Below are positions 1 through 7,404 of a stretch of 64,000 nucleotides of DNA, one piece after another. Below the pieces are notes generated by a model. That model did no database searches. It saw only the letters and a list, made by a program, of their open reading frames with translations, and was not told the DNA's origin. Positions within the stretch are counted from its first letter, which is position 1. Each line of letters opens with the position of its first letter. Origin of the DNA: Thalassovita sp. (lineage in GTDB: Bacteria; Pseudomonadota; Alphaproteobacteria; Rhodobacterales; Rhodobacteraceae); assembly GCF_963691685.1 (NCBI RefSeq), contig NZ_OY829290.1, positions 2,046,001 through 2,110,000 on the forward strand, given 5' to 3'. The position numbers were made by a program, and so were the translations under genes.

Positions 1-104
1 CCCCCGTTATGCCCTCAGCGACGCCGGTTGCGGTGGAGTTTGCGCGGGAATACGCAATTGATAGCGCAAACGAAGAAGACGATGCGCAAAATGACGGGAA
101 TTAA
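1..104 (+). CDS. C-terminal end of an unidentified protein (partial)
   Basis: A reading frame is open from the window edge (codons in phase with position 3) to a TAA at 102-104. Its visible tail is about 33 residues and ends in an acidic stretch (EEDDAQNDGN). The tail carries no motif I recognise, so no product can be named. It could be the end of a real upstream gene or a chance open frame; the ~90-base gap and good ribosome binding site before the next gene fit a gene end here. Confidence 0.3.
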   Translation, partial: PVMPSATPVAVEFAREYAIDSANEEDDAQNDGN

Positions 105-197
105 TACAGAACCGTTGCAAAAATTGACTGTTCTTCAACGGTTTTTCGTTATTAACCTTGGGTCATCGAGGGTGCCGTTTGCGAACAGGAGGCAGGC

Positions 198-821
198 ATG
201 AACGGGGCAGCAAAAGCAACTCAGGAACCGATGGTCGGGGCAGACGAGGTTCTGAAATTCTGGCTGGATGAAGTGGGGCCAGACGGCTGGTATGCGGTGG
301 ATGAAAAACTGGATGCCACCATCCTCAGCCGTTTTGGCGAAGCATGGCGTCAGGCGCAGGAGGGCAAGTTCGGCATGTGGCTGACCTACCCGTCGGGCGC
401 CTTAGCCTATATCATTCTGCTGGATCAGTTCCCACGCAATATGTTCCGTGGCAAAGGTGAGGCTTTTGCGACCGATAAGGCGGCGCTGGCCGCGGCCAAG
501 ATCGCCATTGATCATAAGTGGGACATGAAGATTGATGAGCCAGCGCGCCAGTTCTTCTATCTGCCGCTGATGCATTCAGAAAACCTGTGTGATCAGGAAC
601 GCTGTGTGCGGATGATGAAGGAACGGATGCCAGAAACCGGCCCCAGCAACCTGCTGCACGCCAAGGCGCATCGCAAAGTGATCCGTGATTTCGGCCGTTT
701 CCCTTATCGCAATGAGGCGCTGAACCGGCACTGCACGCCGCAGGAAAAGGACTTCCTTGCCAACAGCGGTTACGGCGATGTGGTGCGCGCGCTGCAGGCG
801 GCGGTGGCCACACCGGCATAA
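198..821 (+). CDS. DUF924 family protein
   Basis: This 207-residue protein matches the DUF924 family, a small all-helical family of about 180-210 residues with no established biochemical role. Family-like features are the early EVLKFWLDEVG segment, the central LILLDQFPRNMFRG-type stretch (here ending in GKGEAFATD), and the later QFFYLPLMHSEN and HRKVIRDFGRFPYRN blocks. The length is normal. The ATG follows an AGGAGG-type site at 186-192. It stands alone upstream of lpdA, separated from it by a hairpin terminator, so it is probably a single-gene transcript. The family assignment is firm; the function is unknown. Confidence 0.85.
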   Translation: MNGAAKATQEPMVGADEVLKFWLDEVGPDGWYAVDEKLDATILSRFGEAWRQAQEGKFGMWLTYPSGALAYIILLDQFPRNMFRGKGEAFATDKAALAAAKIAIDHKWDMKIDEPARQFFYLPLMHSENLCDQERCVRMMKERMPETGPSNLLHAKAHRKVIRDFGRFPYRNEALNRHCTPQEKDFLANSGYGDVVRALQAAVATPA

Positions 822-868
822 TCAAGGGCGCGTTGCCTCTTGAAATTTGTGTAAAAAGAATATGTTAG

Positions 869-907
869 ACCCCGCATGCGCATGAAATCGCTGCGGGGTT
901 TTCTGTT
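869..907 (+). terminator. Rho-independent terminator after the DUF924 gene
   Basis: An 8-bp perfect inverted repeat (ACCCCGCA at 869-876, TGCGGGGT at 892-899) is followed by a T-rich run. It sits 48 bases after the DUF924 stop codon and ends that transcript before lpdA. Confidence 0.75.
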
Positions 908-966
908 TGTTGTTCCGTGGAAAAAAATAGTTTAATATCAAACTAACTCAGGAATCGGAGGGGCTG

Positions 967-2364
967 ATGGCTTCCAAATCATTTGACGTCGTGGTGATCG
1001 GGGCGGGTCCCGGTGGGTATGTGGCTGCTATTCGTGCAGCACAGCTGGGTCTGAATGTGGCCTGCGTGGAGCGCGAAAATCTGGGCGGCATTTGCCTGAA
1101 CTGGGGCTGTATCCCCACCAAGGCGCTGCTGCGCTCGGCTGAGGTCTATCATCAGTTTGAACGCGCCAAGGAATTTGGCCTCAGCGTTGATAAGTTCGGC
1201 TTTGATCTGGATGCGGTTGTTGACCGTTCCCGCAAGGTGGCCGCGCAGATGAGCGGCGGTATCAAGCACCTGTTTAAGAAAAACAAAGTCACCTCGATTT
1301 CGGGTGAGGCGACGATCACCGGCAAAGGCAAGGTCTCGGTCAAAACCGACAAAGGCACCGAAGAGCTGACCGCGCCCAGCATCATCGTGGCCACCGGCGC
1401 GCGTGCGCGTGAACTGCCCGGTCTGGAAGCGGACGGTGATCTGGTCTGGACCTACCGCCACGCGCTGAAACCTTCGCGCATGCCGAAGAAACTGCTGGTC
1501 ATCGGCTCCGGCGCCATCGGTATCGAATTTGCCAGCTTCTACAACACCTTGGGCGCTGACACGACCGTGGTTGAGGTGATGGACCGGGTGCTGCCGGTGG
1601 AAGACAAAGACATCAGCGCCTTTGCCAAAAAACAGTTCGTCAAACAGGGCATGAAGATCATGGAGAAAGCCATGGTCAAACAGCTGGATCGCACGCCGGG
1701 CAAAGGTGTGGTCGCGCATGTTGAAGTGGGCGGCAAGGTCGAGAAGATGGAATTTGACACGGTGATTTCCGCTGTCGGCATCGTCGGCAACACCGAAGGT
1801 CTGGGGCTGGAAGCGCTGGGTGTGCAGATCGACCGCACCCATGTGATCACCGATGAATATTGCCGCACCGGTGTCGAAGGCGTCTATGCCATCGGCGACA
1901 TCGCCGGCGCGCCTTGGCTGGCACACAAAGCCAGCCACGAAGGTGTCATGGTGGCCGAACTGATCGCGGGCCAGAAGGTGCACCCGATCAAGCCGGGCTC
2001 TATCGCGGGCTGTACTTACTGTCATCCGCAGGTGGCCTCGGTCGGGATGACCGAAGAGAAGGCCAAAGAGGCGGGTTATAAGATCAAGGTCGGCAAATTC
2101 CCCTTCATCGGCAACGGTAAAGCGGTTGCCATGGGTGAGGCCGAAGGCATGGTCAAAACCATCTTTGACGAAAAGACCGGTGAGCTGCTGGGCGCCCATA
2201 TGGTTGGCGCCGAGGTGACCGAGATGATCCAGGGTTACGTGATCTCCCGTCAGTTGGAGACCACTGAGGAAGATCTGATGGAAACCGTCTTCCCGCACCC
2301 GACGATGTCAGAGATGATGCACGAAAGCGTGCTGGCGGCCTATGGCCGGGCGCTGCACATCTAA
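967..2364 (+). CDS. lpdA: Dihydrolipoamide dehydrogenase (E3)
   Basis: This flavoprotein reoxidises the dihydrolipoyl groups of 2-oxoacid dehydrogenase complexes with NAD+. At 465 residues it has the full family length. Visible signatures are the N-terminal FAD-binding GAGPGGYVAAIRAAQLG, the redox-active disulfide motif GGICLNWGCIPTKALL (Cys-x4-Cys near residue 41), the NAD-binding GSGAIGIEFASFYNTLG near residue 180, the second FAD motif YAIGDIAG near 310, and the C-terminal catalytic HPTMSE near 444. GGAGGGG lies 4 bases before the ATG. A terminator follows, so it is probably transcribed alone. Which complex it serves cannot be told here because no E1 or E2 genes are in view. Confidence 0.97.
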   Translation: MASKSFDVVVIGAGPGGYVAAIRAAQLGLNVACVERENLGGICLNWGCIPTKALLRSAEVYHQFERAKEFGLSVDKFGFDLDAVVDRSRKVAAQMSGGIKHLFKKNKVTSISGEATITGKGKVSVKTDKGTEELTAPSIIVATGARARELPGLEADGDLVWTYRHALKPSRMPKKLLVIGSGAIGIEFASFYNTLGADTTVVEVMDRVLPVEDKDISAFAKKQFVKQGMKIMEKAMVKQLDRTPGKGVVAHVEVGGKVEKMEFDTVISAVGIVGNTEGLGLEALGVQIDRTHVITDEYCRTGVEGVYAIGDIAGAPWLAHKASHEGVMVAELIAGQKVHPIKPGSIAGCTYCHPQVASVGMTEEKAKEAGYKIKVGKFPFIGNGKAVAMGEAEGMVKTIFDEKTGELLGAHMVGAEVTEMIQGYVISRQLETTEEDLMETVFPHPTMSEMMHESVLAAYGRALHI

Positions 2365-2391
2365 GGGCCATATCCTGCTGAAATGAAACGG

Positions 2392-2417
2392 AAAGCCGGG
2401 CCTCAGGTCCGGCTTTT
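2392..2417 (+). terminator. Rho-independent terminator after lpdA
   Basis: Perfect 8-bp arms AAAGCCGG (2392-2399) and CCGGCTTT (2409-2416) form a hairpin ending in TTTT, 28 bases after the lpdA stop codon. Confidence 0.75.
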
Positions 2418-2492
2418 GGCTTGTTCCGGGCCTTGGGTGGAGCAACCGAATGGGGCTGGACCTTGGTCCGATTGCGGGGCAGGGTCCGCCGG

Positions 2493-3639
2493 ATGACAGA
2501 TCCGATAACACATAAGCCGAGTGATCCGCTGAGCAATCGGCGCGCAGCCCTTTTGGTGGCGGTGATTTGGTTCGCCGGCCTTGGCGCTGCAGCGCAATAC
2601 GGCAAGATCAGTGTGACCTTTGACCGGCTTGGCGCGCTTTACCCTGAGGCGGGCACGCAACTGGGTTTGGCGCTCTCGCTGGTGGGCAGCGTGGGCATTG
2701 TGCTGGGGGTGATTGCCGGGGTTTTGGGCGCGCGCATCGGCTTGCGTCGCTGTTTGATTTGGGGCCTTGGCCTCGGCGGCGTGCTGTCGCTGGGGCAGGC
2801 GGCCCTGCTGGCGGGCGGCGCAGCGCTGGAATGGCTGTTGATCGCCCGTGTGTTTGAAGGCCTGTCGCATCTGGCGATTGTGGTGGCAGCGCCCACCCTG
2901 ATTGCCCGGATTGCACCGCCGCGCTGGCATGGGTTTGTGATGACGCTTTGGGGCACGTTTTTCGGCGTGGCCTTCACCATGTTGGCCTGGTTTGGCCTGC
3001 CCCTGGTGGATCACGCGGGACTTGCGGCGCTGTTTGTGGTGCATGGTCTGTGGATGGTTGGCTTTGCGCTGCTTTTGGCGCTGGTGAGCCTGCCGCCCAG
3101 CCCCCATCCCGTGCCCGAGCTGCGGTTGAGTGGGCTGGCTGTTTTACACCTTCTGTTTTGTCAGCCTGCTGACCCTGCTGCCGCCAACCATTCCGGCAGA
3201 ATGGCGGGCGCTGACCCTTGGGGCGATGCCCTTGATGAGCATTGTCAGCGCGATGACGCTGGGGGTCTATCTGCTGCGATACACTACGGCTGTTGGGGTG
3301 GCGGTCATTGGCTTTGTACTGACGGCGCTGGTGGTTCTGGCGCTGATCCTCTGGCCGGGGGCGCCGCTGCTGTGTCTGGCGATGGCCTTTGCACTGGGGC
3401 TGGTGCAGGGGGCCGGATTTACCATTGTACCGCAGCTGAACACGGCCGAGGGGGATCGCGCCGCCGCCAATGGCGCGATGGCGCAGACTGGCAATCTGGG
3501 CAACACGCTGGGCACGCCGGTCATGCTGATGATCGGCGCTTGGGCGGGCTATGTGGGCATGATGATGCTGGCGCTGCTGGTGCTCTTGGCCGGGGCCCTG
3601 GCGCATCTGGGATTGGCGCGGTTGCGAGCCCGGGCCTAA
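2493..3639 (+). pseudogene. MFS transporter, apparently broken by a +1 frameshift
   Basis: The first ~212 codons, from the ATG at 2493 (MTDPITHK), encode about six hydrophobic segments of a major facilitator superfamily transporter. At about 3130 the frame runs into unrelated, low-hydrophobicity sequence, while the next frame continues with six more membrane segments up to 3639. The switch coincides with a GGG run (3132-3134). One G fewer would give a continuous product of about 381 residues joining SG to WLFYTFCFVSLLTLLPP. The substrate is unknown; the pattern resembles small MFS proteins such as the CynX/NimT-like group. Either the gene is inactive or the base is a sequencing error; the otherwise intact downstream frame favours a recent event or an error. 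Confidence 0.75.
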
Positions 3640-3657
3640 AAAAGGCCTCGTCGTGGC

Positions 3658-4017
3658 TTAGGTCGCCACAACCGTTCCGCCGGCAGAGATCCAATCGTCA
3701 AAGCTGCCAATCACATGGACATCGCTGTAGCCCATATCCTGCAGCATTTTGCGCGCGTTTTGCGCCCGTCCACCGGAGCTGCAGTAAAGCGCCATGGTGC
3801 TGTCATAGCTGAAGCGCGGGTTGAACAGCGGGTCGCGTGGGTTTGCTGCGGCGCGCAGCCGTCCCATCGGGATGTGCAGGGCCCCTTTGGCCTTGCCGGT
3901 ACGCGCCAGTTCATCGGGCTCACGCACATCCACCACCAGAACACCGCCGGTGATGGCACGATGCACCGCATCTTCGGGGCGGAAATAGGGGGACGGGGGC
4001 TGACGGAACATGAACAT
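3658..4017 (-). CDS. Rhodanese-like domain protein
   Basis: This is a single rhodanese domain of 119 residues. Such proteins transfer or carry sulfur as a cysteine persulfide. The active-site loop is ALYCSSGGRAQNARKML, with Cys near residue 79 and the usual C-x-x-G-x-R pattern. The upstream VVDVREPDELARTGKAKGAL is the typical CH2A region. There is no signal peptide, so it is probably cytoplasmic. It runs convergent to the broken MFS gene. The acceptor is unknown. The family call is firm. Confidence 0.9.
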   Translation of the reverse strand: MFMFRQPPSPYFRPEDAVHRAITGGVLVVDVREPDELARTGKAKGALHIPMGRLRAAANPRDPLFNPRFSYDSTMALYCSSGGRAQNARKMLQDMGYSDVHVIGSFDDWISAGGTVVAT

Positions 4018-4112
4018 GGGCTGTCCTTTGGTGGCGGTCCGGGGGAAGATCCGATTTGGTCTTTTTCTTGGTTATTGGCCAAAAACCGGCCCGCACACAC
4101 TGCTCTTACACA

Positions 4113-4140
4113 GAAGAAACGGCCCCGAAGGGCCGCTTTT
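4113..4140 (-). terminator. Terminator after the VWA repeat protein gene
   Basis: The perfect 6-bp arms CGGCCC (4120-4125) and GGGCCG (4130-4135) enclose a tight CGAA loop (GAAGAAACGGCC on the plus strand). On the minus strand the stem is followed by TTTCTTCT, which suits the end of the 4207-7227 gene. On the plus strand it is followed by CTTTTT, so it may work in both directions. Confidence 0.6.
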
Positions 4141-4206
4141 TAGTCGTTTTCTGCAGGTTTTCGTTATGTGGCCTTTTGGTCACGTCACCGCGTCACACCA
4201 CGCCGG

Positions 4207-7200
4207 TCATTCCACCGTAACGCTCTGGCGGGCCAGAACCCGTGAGGCGCCGTTGGCCGTGACATAGCGCAGCTCATAGGTGCCGGGGCTGTCCGGCGTC
4301 ATGACCTGCAAATCTGATCCATCGCGGGTGTAGGTGTAGGTCAGATAGGCGTCTGCATTGGCACCGACCTCAGCAAAGGTCACATAGTCACCGTCATAGT
4401 CGGGTCCATCATGGCTGACGCTGATGGCGCTGCCCGCTTTGGCGTTGGCCGGGGCGGTCAGGGTAACAGCAACATCGGTCAGGCTGATCGGCTGGCTATG
4501 CGCGATGGAGCCATCCTGCCCGTTGATATAACGCAGCTCATAAGCGCCGGGGATCACCGGCATGCGGAAGCGTAGCGGGTTGCCTTCACGGACATAGACA
4601 TAGCCCAGATAGGCGCCGCCATCGCTGCCCACCTCAGCCACGGTCAGGTAGTCATCATTGTAACCGCCGCCGGTCCAGCCGATGTCAATCGTTGCACCCA
4701 GCGGGGCGCTGTCCACCGCATCGAGTGAAAAATCAAGCGCGGTGATCTCAATCTGGCGGGAGGTTGCGATCGTGCTGTCCTGCCCGTTGATATAGCGGAT
4801 CTCATAGGTGCCGGGGGCGGAGGGCATCAGCAGCGGCGCCGGGTTGCCATCGCGCACGTAGGTGTAGGCCTCATAGCGGTTTGGCGCTGCGTCGAGGGCG
4901 GCGACCGACAGGTAATCGCTATCATAGCCGCCGCCCGTCCATGTGACATCGATGGTGGATCCGGCCGAGGCGGTTTCCGGCGCCTGCAGGGAGAAATCGA
5001 GCGCCGTGATCTCGATCTGGCGGGAGGTTGCAACGGTGCTGTCCTGCCCATTGATATAACGGATCTCATAGGTGCCGGGTTGTGTTGGCATCAGCAGCGG
5101 TGCCGGGTTGCCCTTGCGCACGTAGGTATAGGCCTCATACCGGTTTGGCGCTGCGTCGAGGGCGGCCACCGACAGGTAATCGCCATTATAGCCACCGCCC
5201 GTCCATGCGACATCGATGGTGGATCCGGCTGAGGCTGTTTCCGGCGCCTGCAGGGAGAAATCGAGCGCTGTGATCTCAATCTGTCGGGAGGTTGCGATCG
5301 TGCTGTCCTGTCCATTGATATAGCGGATCTCATAGGTGCCGGGTTGTGTTGGCATCAACAGTGGCGCCGGGTTGCCCTTGCGCACGTAGGTATAGGCCTC
5401 ATACCGGTTTGGCGCTGCGTCGAGGGCGGCAACCGACAGGTAGTCGCCATCATAGCCACCGCCGGTCCATGCGACATCGATGGTGGATCCGGCTGAGGCT
5501 GTTTCCGGCGCCTGCAGGGAGAAATCGAGCGCTGTGATCTCAATCTGTCGGGAGGTTGCGATCGTGCTGTCCTGTCCATTGATATAGCGGATCTCATAGG
5601 TGCCGGGTTGTGTTGGCATCAACAGTGGCGCCGGGTTGCCCTTGCGCACGTAGGTATAGGCCTCATACCGGTTTGGCGCTGCGTCGAGGGCGGCCACCGA
5701 CAGGTAGTCGCCATCATAGCCACCGCCGGTCCATGTGACATCTATGGTGGATCCGGCTGTGGCGCTTTCCGGCGCGTCGAGGGTGAAGGCGAGGGCCGTA
5801 ACCTCAATCAGTCTGGTGACCGCGATCGATGTATCCTGGCCGGTGATATAGCGGATCTCATATTGGCCGGGTTCGGTTGGCATCAGCAGCGGTGCTGGGT
5901 TGCCCTTGCGCACATAGGTGTAGGCCTCATACCGGTTCGGGGCGGTGCCTGCGCTGGCGATGGAGAGGTAATCCTCATCATAGCCGCTGCCGGTCCAGCT
6001 GACGTCAATGGTGGCGCCTGCCAGGGCTGTGGCGGGGGCCTCCAGCGCAAATTCGGCCGGGGTCACTGTGAGGGGCACGCGGGTCAGGATCTGTGCACCG
6101 TCGCCCAGAACATAGCGGATTTCATAATCTCCGGGCTGGGCCGGTACCCGCAGGGCGGTGGGGTTGCCGCGTTCGGTATAGGTGTAGGTCAGATAGGTGC
6201 GGGCCTCAGCGCCAACGGGGGCGGTGTCCAGATAGTCCTGCGCCGCATCGGGGCCGGTCCAGTCCACGCTGATGGTGGCACCGGCAGCCGCGGTTTGGGG
6301 CGCCAGTAGGGTGACCTGCGGCAGCGGTGCCTCAAATTCAAAATGCGCCTCAGTGCGGGCATTGGGGCGGATCACCACCTGTTTTTCCTGCCGCGTGCCG
6401 TCACTGACGCGGGTGACTGTAAGGGTGTAGATGCCTTCGGGCAGGTCCTGTTCGCCAAAATCAACGTGATAGGCGGTGATCATCTGTTCACCGTCTTCAT
6501 TGAGCAGCGACCATTCCACATCCACGCGGCGGCTGGCCTCACCGTGCTTTTCGGCCACCGAATAGATCAGCGATCCGGGCAGCGGCGCGGGCTCTGGGGT
6601 GGGTTCAACCACCGCCACCTCGGTCAGGGCGGCCGAAAGCTGCGCTGCATTGGCGGCGGAGAGGAACTGACCGCCGGTGCTGTCGGCCATACATTGGAAC
6701 TGCGCCAGTGTTTCCGGGTCATCCACACCAAAGCCCACCACATGGGCGGTGAAATCAACGCCGGTTTCTTCCAGCGCGCGGGCCACGGCGCAGACATCGG
6801 GCACGCAGGTTTCAATCCCGTCTGAGACAAGGATCACCGTCGCGGCCTCTTCGGTGTGACGCAGCGCCTTGGCTGCGGCGACCACCGCATCGGCCATGGG
6901 GGTTTTGCCTTTGGGTTTGATGCCGTTCACTGCGCCCGTAATGGCGCCGCGAGTGTCTGGGCCGGGCATCACCAGCGTTTCAATATCGGCGCAATCACCT
7001 TTGCGGCGGTGGCCATAGACCGTCAGCCCCAGATCCAGATCCGCGGGCAGGGTGGTCATCAACCCGCCGATCACATCTTGGGCGATGGTGATTTTCGCGG
7101 TGCCATCAATCTGACCCCACATGGAGCCAGATCCATCCAGAACCAAAATCGCGGCAGGGCGTTCCTGCGCGGTGAGCGGGCTGGCCAACAGGGCCATCAC

Positions 7201-7227
7201 CGCAAGGGCGGTGGGCAAACGTGTCAT
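4207..7227 (-). CDS. Secreted VWA-domain protein with eight tandem repeats
   Basis: The start is the ATG at 7227, behind GGAGA, giving a 1006-residue protein with a signal peptide (MTRLPTALAVMALLASPLTA). A von Willebrand factor A domain follows at about residues 24-205, with an intact MIDAS metal site (DGSGSMWG). A short linker rich in Pro, Glu and Ala leads to a beta-rich segment. The rest consists of eight consecutive ~88-residue units, each with a core like WTGGGYDGDYLSVA, YTYVRKGNPAPL and YEIRYINGQDS. The units look like Ig-like beta-sandwich modules. It is probably periplasmic or surface-exposed and may bind protein ligands. It stands alone between a terminator and the divergent uvrA. 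An in-frame extension to 7329 is possible but would hide the signal peptide. Confidence 0.9.
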   Translation of the reverse strand: MTRLPTALAVMALLASPLTAQERPAAILVLDGSGSMWGQIDGTAKITIAQDVIGGLMTTLPADLDLGLTVYGHRRKGDCADIETLVMPGPDTRGAITGAVNGIKPKGKTPMADAVVAAAKALRHTEEAATVILVSDGIETCVPDVCAVARALEETGVDFTAHVVGFGVDDPETLAQFQCMADSTGGQFLSAANAAQLSAALTEVAVVEPTPEPAPLPGSLIYSVAEKHGEASRRVDVEWSLLNEDGEQMITAYHVDFGEQDLPEGIYTLTVTRVSDGTRQEKQVVIRPNARTEAHFEFEAPLPQVTLLAPQTAAAGATISVDWTGPDAAQDYLDTAPVGAEARTYLTYTYTERGNPTALRVPAQPGDYEIRYVLGDGAQILTRVPLTVTPAEFALEAPATALAGATIDVSWTGSGYDEDYLSIASAGTAPNRYEAYTYVRKGNPAPLLMPTEPGQYEIRYITGQDTSIAVTRLIEVTALAFTLDAPESATAGSTIDVTWTGGGYDGDYLSVAALDAAPNRYEAYTYVRKGNPAPLLMPTQPGTYEIRYINGQDSTIATSRQIEITALDFSLQAPETASAGSTIDVAWTGGGYDGDYLSVAALDAAPNRYEAYTYVRKGNPAPLLMPTQPGTYEIRYINGQDSTIATSRQIEITALDFSLQAPETASAGSTIDVAWTGGGYNGDYLSVAALDAAPNRYEAYTYVRKGNPAPLLMPTQPGTYEIRYINGQDSTVATSRQIEITALDFSLQAPETASAGSTIDVTWTGGGYDSDYLSVAALDAAPNRYEAYTYVRDGNPAPLLMPSAPGTYEIRYINGQDSTIATSRQIEITALDFSLDAVDSAPLGATIDIGWTGGGYNDDYLTVAEVGSDGGAYLGYVYVREGNPLRFRMPVIPGAYELRYINGQDGSIAHSQPISLTDVAVTLTAPANAKAGSAISVSHDGPDYDGDYVTFAEVGANADAYLTYTYTRDGSDLQVMTPDSPGTYELRYVTANGASRVLARQSVTVE
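4210..6321 (-). repeat. Eight tandem 264-bp coding repeats
   Basis: The 3' two thirds of the VWA gene is built of eight head-to-tail units of 264 bp (88 codons). The outer units are diverged, while the inner ones are nearly identical in DNA. For example, 5281-5493 and 5545-5757 differ at about three positions over some 210 bases. This points to recent unit duplication or conversion and to a copy number that probably varies between strains. Confidence 0.9.
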
Positions 7228-7310
7228 AAAATGTCTCCGGTCAAAATGAATTGGCAGGACTATGCCGCTTTTTGTGATTTTGGCAAAGCGCGTAACGTCG
7301 AAATTAAAAT

Positions 7311-7325
7311 GTTCGTGTAATGTTC
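7311..7325. promoter_or_regulatory. LexA (SOS) box before uvrA
   Basis: GTTCGTGTAATGTTC fits exactly the alphaproteobacterial LexA operator GTTC-N7-GTTC. It lies 80 bases before the uvrA ATG, in the divergent space shared with the VWA gene. uvrA is a classical SOS gene, and lexA in this window carries the same kind of box. Confidence 0.85.
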
Positions 7326-7404
7326 GCACTTTTCGGTTGGAGACTCGCGGCGCGTCAACTATCTGTTAGGGATTACCACCACTGGGGTGAGCTCGGGACT
7401 GAAG

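Noticed and set aside
979..2298. 439-codon open frame antisense to lpdA
   Set aside because: It is fully covered by lpdA. Its protein is rich in His/Asp/Gln in a pattern typical of the reverse complement of high-GC coding DNA.
5608..6309. Open frames on the plus strand inside the repeat array
   Set aside because: They recur with the same period as the VWA repeats and encode the reverse complement of those units.
7228..7329. Upstream extension of the VWA gene
   Set aside because: The extension would hide the signal peptide and overlap the LexA box region; GGAGA precedes the ATG at 7227.
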